The notes under the pieces are model-generated. The model was not told the DNA's origin. It searched no databases and was given only the letters and a program-made list of their open reading frames with translations. Positions 59,739 to 64,000 of a stretch of 64,000 nucleotides of DNA are shown here, one piece after another. This DNA is from Proales similis. Taxonomy: Eukaryota; Rotifera; Eurotatoria; Ploima; Proalidae. The stretch's first letter is position 1; each line of letters begins with the position of its first letter. Both the position numbers and the translations under genes were made by a program. Location of the stretch: NCBI GenBank assembly GCA_019059635.1, contig JAGVRJ010000006.1:558001-622000 (forward strand), read 5' to 3'.

Positions 59739-61219
59739 ATGAGACTTTGGTTATTGAGTGTTGCATGGCTTTGGATAATCAGGATCAAGTAATTTTGTGA
59801 ACATATCTTCTTTTCGAATTGAAGTTTTTAGCCCTCAATCAAGTGCTGATGAACTTGACGAACTTCGCCGGCAAGTCGATTCACTCAAAGAAAAAGTAGC
59901 GCGTCTCGAAGATTCGTAAGTTTTATACCAATTTTGAATACTTTTTTCCAAACAATCAACTTATTCAAAAACTTAAGGAAGAAGATCTATCCAAATGTAA
60001 AATTCCATCCATTGAACGATCAAAAAAGGATTTTGGTTACAGGAGGGGCTGGCTTTGTTGGCTCCAACCTTGTTGACCGCCTTATGAGAGAGGGCCATCG
60101 CATAACTGTGGTTGATAACTTTTTTACCGGCGGGAAAAATTGTATTGAGCAATGGATAGGCCATCCCAACTTTGAGCTTATTCACCATGATGTAGTAAAT
60201 CCACTCTATATCGAAGGTAGACATTTTTCCTCATCTAAGGAGCAAAGAGAACAAAGACCTTAATGAATTTATCTAGTCGATCAGATTTATCATCTAGCAT
60301 CACCCGCTTCACCTCCGCATTACATGTATAATCCCATAAAAACTATCAAGACTAATACAATTGGCACTCTCAACATGCTGGGCCTTGCTCGCCGAGTCAA
60401 AGCCAGACTGCTGTTTACATCAACATCTGAAGTTTACGGAGACCCAGAAGTTCATCCCCAGCCAGAAAGTTATTGGGGTAACGTTAACCCTATAGGACCA
60501 AGAGCATGCTATGATGAGTCCAAGAGAGTAGCCGAAACCCTTTGCTATGCATACGCCAAACAGGTATTTAAATATAAACATTTATCTGCTTTATTTCTTA
60601 TTTTCATATTCTTTTATAGGAACGGGTCGAAGTTCGCATTGCCCGTATTTTCAACACGTACGGTCCTCGGATGAATCTGAATGACGGTCGTGTTGTGAGC
60701 AATTTTATCTTGCAATCTCTACAAAATCAAAACATTACGGTAAACCGCAACGACATATGGCCTCAATTCATGGTAAAATTTTGTTCTTTTGTGTAGATCT
60801 ATGGTGACGGCCATCAAACACGATCATTCCAATATGTTGACGACCTGGTTGATGGTCTGATTCTGTTAATGGAAAGCAACTATTCTCGACCGGTTAACTT
60901 GGGAAATCCAGACGAATACAGCATTCAAGAGCTCGCTAACATAGTGCGTCGAATGGTCGGCAACAACAACTCGATTGAAATCCAAAAAGGCATGGAAGAC
61001 GATCCCAGAAAGAGGCGTCCAGACATAAGCATAGCAAATAAAGTGCTCAACTGGCGACCCAAAGTACCGCTTCTTGAAGGCTTACAGCGCACAGTTGATT
61101 ACTTTCGGGCGGAGTTGACTCGCAACACGCCCGAACACTCAAAATTTATTAAAGCAGGTTTAGACAAAAACAACGTAGCCGTTGAAAATCGAGAAGAGAA
61201 CACGCATAAAGAGCTTTAG
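59739..61219 (+). CDS. UXS1: UDP-glucuronic acid decarboxylase 1 (UDP-xylose synthase), 6 exons
   Basis: Converts UDP-glucuronate to UDP-xylose in ER/Golgi for the proteoglycan linker. Exons 59739-59788, 59832-59915, 59978-60216, 60277-60563, 60620-60739, 60797-61219; 1203 nt, 400 aa (human 420). The N terminus is a short type II signal anchor ([16 protein letters not shown]), then a small coiled coil ([16 protein letters not shown]). SDR/epimerase features: nucleotide motif [54 protein letters not shown], catalytic Y-x3-K in [28 protein letters not shown] and [17 protein letters not shown] abuts the ATG, so a trans-splice or 5'-UTR acceptor is likely. AATAAA at about 61283. Confidence 0.95.
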
Positions 61220-61546
61220 TTGACTACAATTATACGCAATTCCTCAATTTTCCGAATAGATTGCTCATTGTTATCGGATTGCAATAAAAAAAATAAGGAT
61301 ATTAGATGGGAAACGACCCTATTTAATCATTGAATGTATAGGGTGGCATAAAAAAATTTTACGTTTGGGTTTCGGCTAATGTCGGCTGACTCGATTATTT
61401 TGAATCTGGTGATCTCGTCGTTCTCTTTATAGGATTGGGTTTAATTTAGTTTTGATGCATGCTACAGTTCGCTCTTCGTATATGTTGCTATTCAATTTAA
61501 ATTCACGAATTAACCGCTTATTGATCGGCCTAGTTTAACAGCCAAT
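61220..61546. other. Short intergenic, UXS1 to RFC5
   Basis: 327 bp between same-strand genes. UXS1 polyadenylation signal near 61283. An acceptor-like TTTAACAG lies 5 nt before the RFC5 ATG. Nothing else seen. Confidence 0.55.
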
Positions 61547-63003
61547 ATGACCACTGCATCCTTACCTTGGGTTGAGAAATATCGACCAAAACAGCTGAGT
61601 GATCTAATTTCGCAGGACACTATTGTTGAAACTAGTAAGATTCTTATCATTTGCCTTAAAAGATATTAAAACAATCTTTTAGTTCAAAGATTCATAAATA
61701 ACGATCAACTACCGCATCTCTTGTTCTATGGACCGCCTGGAACCGGAAAAACTTCGACTATTTTGGCTTGTGCAAAAGAGCTTTATTCACCGTCTGAATT
61801 CAATGGAATGGTTCTAGAGTTGAATGCATCTGATGATCGAGGAATCGGAATTGTTCGCGATCAAATTCTGAGCTTTGCAAGCACCAAGACTATTTTCAAG
61901 TAACTTAACTTTGTATAAACGGGCAAATATATCCAACCTAACCTTTTTCAGGAAAGGCTTCAAACTGATTATCTTGGACGAGGCCGATGCCATGACTCAA
62001 GATGCTCAAAACGCTCTTAGAAGAAGTAGGCCTTGTTGACCTCTTAAGCATTTTCTCCGCCCTATTTTGTTGCTTTCAAGTCATGGAAAAGTTCACTGAA
62101 AACACAAGATTCTGCATTATTTGCAATTATTTGTCAAAAATCATTCCAGCTATTCAATCGCGTTGCACTCGATTTCGTTTCGGTCCGTTAAGTGACGATA
62201 AAATGAAAAACAGGCTTGATTATGTTATTGAACAGGAAAAGTAATCATCATGCTGACTTGAAGTCTTTTGAATTATCTTTGAAAGAAAAATTTTTGTAAG
62301 AATATCTGTAGAGGAAGAAGGAATTAAAGCGTTGGTTCATCTCGCATCTGGCGATATGCGCAAATCTCTCAACATCATGCAGGTGATTGCTTTAATAACG
62401 ACAGTCAAATAAGAAATGTAAATCGGCTACATAAATAATTAAAATAGACCACGCATTTGGCCTTTGGAAAAATAACCGAAGAAAACGTCTACAACTGTGT
62501 CGGACATCCTTCAAAGAACGACATGCTGAATGTCATAAATTGGTTGCTTAATGATGACTTTTCCACAATTTACAATCGTAATTATATTTTCATTTCGTCA
62601 CTCATTAAGTTTCTTTTAGTTCAACTTAAATCTCATTTGAAGGTCTTAATCACCTTAAGGCCCTTAAAGGCTACGCTCTTCAAGACATTTTGACCGAGGT
62701 TGCACGTTTTATACAATTAAGTGAGCTAGATTTAAGATCGATTCGCCTTTGATTAAATTGGCTAAGAGTCGCTGAAAATAGTTGAATTTCCTCCTCAGGT
62801 ACTTGTTCTGCTTTTGGAGAAGATGAGTGACATAGAGTAAAAAATTTGGTTTTCTGTTGTGACGTCGATCTGTATCAATTAACGAATAAAACAAAAGATA
62901 TAGATTGGCCAATGGATGCAACGAAAAGCTTCAAATGAGTTCGCTCATTTCAATATTTGTCCAAGCCAGATCCATCGCTGAAAAGTTCAAGGCAGAAAGT
63001 TGA
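61547..63003 (+). CDS. RFC5: Replication factor C subunit 5, 9 exons
   Basis: AAA+ subunit of the RFC clamp loader, which places PCNA on DNA (also used by the RFC-like checkpoint and cohesion complexes). Exons 61547-61634, 61683-61899, 61952-62025, 62081-62240, 62301-62382, 62448-62577, 62643-62720, 62782-62836, 62898-63003; 990 nt, 329 aa (human 340). Motifs: [18 protein letters not shown], Walker [19 protein letters not shown], Walker [38 protein letters not shown] (arginine-finger SRC), [12 protein letters not shown], then the collar domain helices ([25 protein letters not shown]). Exons 8 and 9 are needed to complete the collar; without them the chain would stop early after the ATPase part. 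Confidence 0.95.
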
Positions 63004-63130
63004 CTATGATCCCAGGAAAATCCTTGATAAACAGTAATTTTCAATTTTGGTTGGGATTAAAAAAATTTGAACAATTTCGATTCGATTCGTCTTATTAAAT
63101 TACAAAAAAAAACAAGTGAATTTGTCGATC

Positions 63131-64000
63131 TTTGAAATTTGAAATTTGAAATTTTATTCACCCTGCGATGCAGAGCACGGGGTCCTCAGGACCGTGGCAG
63201 GGGGGGGGTGCGTATTAGAGTGAGTCAAAGGCCTTCTTGAAGGCAACAGGACCTAGGCTATGAAGGGCCGGAGGTAGGGTGTTCCAGTCAGGGGCAACCC
63301 GGTTCGAAAAGAAGGAGTGCCTCTTGTTCACCCAGCGTGATGCAGATCTCCAAGAACTCGTTGGGAAGGCTTGACGCTGCAGCTTCCGAGTGCCAGCTCT
63401 CGTTTGGTAGGTGGACGGTGGGTTCAAGAACTCTGAGGAGGTCCAGCCAATGTCTACCCTACCACTCATCACCTTCGATGTCATGATGAGGTCATACCTT
63501 TGCCTCCTCTCTCTTAATGTCATAAGACCACATTCACGTTGACGGGCGTCCCTGGGGAGCGCCCCCACACCCTGGATCAGCTTAGTTGCTTTGGCTTGCA
63601 CCGATTCGACCGCCTCAATCTGCGAGGCCTTCAACTGGTTCCATACAGGCGAGGCGTAGTCGAGTATGGGCCTCACATAGGTCTTGTATAACGCGCTCCA
63701 GGCCCTCTTGTCACGGTAGTGGAAGGCCCTGCAAAGCATTCCGATGGCACGCTTCGCCTTGCCGCAAATATGCCGGACATGTCTGTCCCACGACAGGTCA
63801 TGGGACATGTACACTCCGAGGTCCTTGACGTGGTCACTCGATTTGATGGCACAGCTGCCTAGTGCAAATACGTTCGAGTAGACAGGGGGCCCATAGGAAA
63901 CGTGGATGCACTTATTCCCGTTTACGGGAAGAGAGGAAGTCTTAGACCAGGAGTCCAGAGTTTCAAGGTCCTTCTTCAATGTGCTATACCCGGAGGGGTC
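63131..64000 (-). mobile_element. 3' end of a non-LTR retrotransposon
   Basis: On the minus strand the element ends in a tandem heptamer (TTTCAAA)n at 63131-63151, a usual 3' terminus for CR1/RTE/jockey-like elements, after a short GC-rich 3' UTR that includes a G-run at about 63200. The element continues past the right edge of the window. The DNA is clearly more GC-rich than its surroundings. Confidence 0.88.
63215..64000 (-). CDS. Reverse transcriptase C-terminal part, non-LTR retrotransposon (partial)
   Basis: Open frame to the window edge, 261 codons visible. It covers the thumb/post-RT region typical of jockey/CR1-type pol: LPVNGNKCIHVSYG, VKDLGVYMSHDLSWDRHVRH, KRAIGMLCRAFHYRD, LYKTYVRPILDYASPVWN, ERRQRYDLIMTSKVM and FFSNRVAPDWNTLPP at the end. 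The catalytic YADD lies outside the window. The visible frame is uninterrupted, so this copy may be young. The clade cannot be fixed from this part alone. Confidence 0.9.
   Translation of the reverse strand, partial: DPSGYSTLKKDLETLDSWSKTSSLPVNGNKCIHVSYGPPVYSNVFALGSCAIKSSDHVKDLGVYMSHDLSWDRHVRHICGKAKRAIGMLCRAFHYRDKRAWSALYKTYVRPILDYASPVWNQLKASQIEAVESVQAKATKLIQGVGALPRDARQRECGLMTLRERRQRYDLIMTSKVMSGRVDIGWTSSEFLNPPSTYQTRAGTRKLQRQAFPTSSWRSASRWVNKRHSFFSNRVAPDWNTLPPALHSLGPVAFKKAFDSL

Overview
The window is nuclear DNA of an invertebrate animal, most likely a flatworm (Platyhelminthes). The strongest clue is three small heat-shock protein genes of the flatworm p36/p40 'major egg antigen' type, which have two alpha-crystallin domains per chain. 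The rest fits a compact, AT-rich metazoan genome. Coding exons are split by very short GT-AG introns (about 30-110 nt), many neighbouring genes are only 0.2-0.5 kb apart, and there is a non-LTR retrotransposon end. The lineage within flatworms is uncertain. A peroxisomal acyl-CoA oxidase ending in a PTS1-like tripeptide argues against a group that has lost peroxisomes. All exon models were built by eye from splice signals, reading-frame continuity and family similarity. Every model given as complete has an exon sum divisible by three.

Layout. 1-4388 is a satellite array of 186-bp units. 4.6-10.5 kb has three minus-strand housekeeping genes: ACOX1-type acyl-CoA oxidase, NAC-alpha and the CCA-adding enzyme TRNT1. 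11.2-36.2 kb is a dense run of plus-strand genes: AMPK beta, GRAMD1/Aster (with an intronless antisense IQANK1-like gene inside one intron), CSN6, INTS6, TMEM147, NAPE-PLD, an NWD2-like NACHT/WD protein and TBC1D5.

36.3-54.5 kb is dominated by a nearly identical inverted duplication with arms of about 2.09 kb and a spacer of about 14.1 kb. Each arm carries two tRNA-Lys(CUU) genes and one p40-type sHSP gene with a heat-shock element and TATA box. The spacer holds an Ig-superfamily receptor gene, a gene desert of about 7.4 kb, a fifth tRNA-Lys, a third diverged sHSP gene and what looks like the 3' end of a formin-like gene cut at the inner edge of the right arm. 55.2-57.3 kb is a TOB/BTG gene. 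59.7-63.0 kb has UXS1 and RFC5. 63.1-64.0 kb is the 3' end of a non-LTR retrotransposon running out of the window.

Most genes are unrelated housekeeping functions: lipid oxidation, tRNA maturation, co-translational chaperoning, energy sensing, sterol transport, neddylation control, snRNA 3'-end processing, ER membrane, endosomal GTPase control, proteoglycan precursor synthesis and DNA replication. The non-housekeeping feature is the stress-gene/tRNA palindrome. Other points of interest are the nested gene, a NACHT protein with a lost P-loop lysine, and close same-strand spacing with splice-acceptor-like sequence at some start codons, which would fit spliced-leader trans-splicing.
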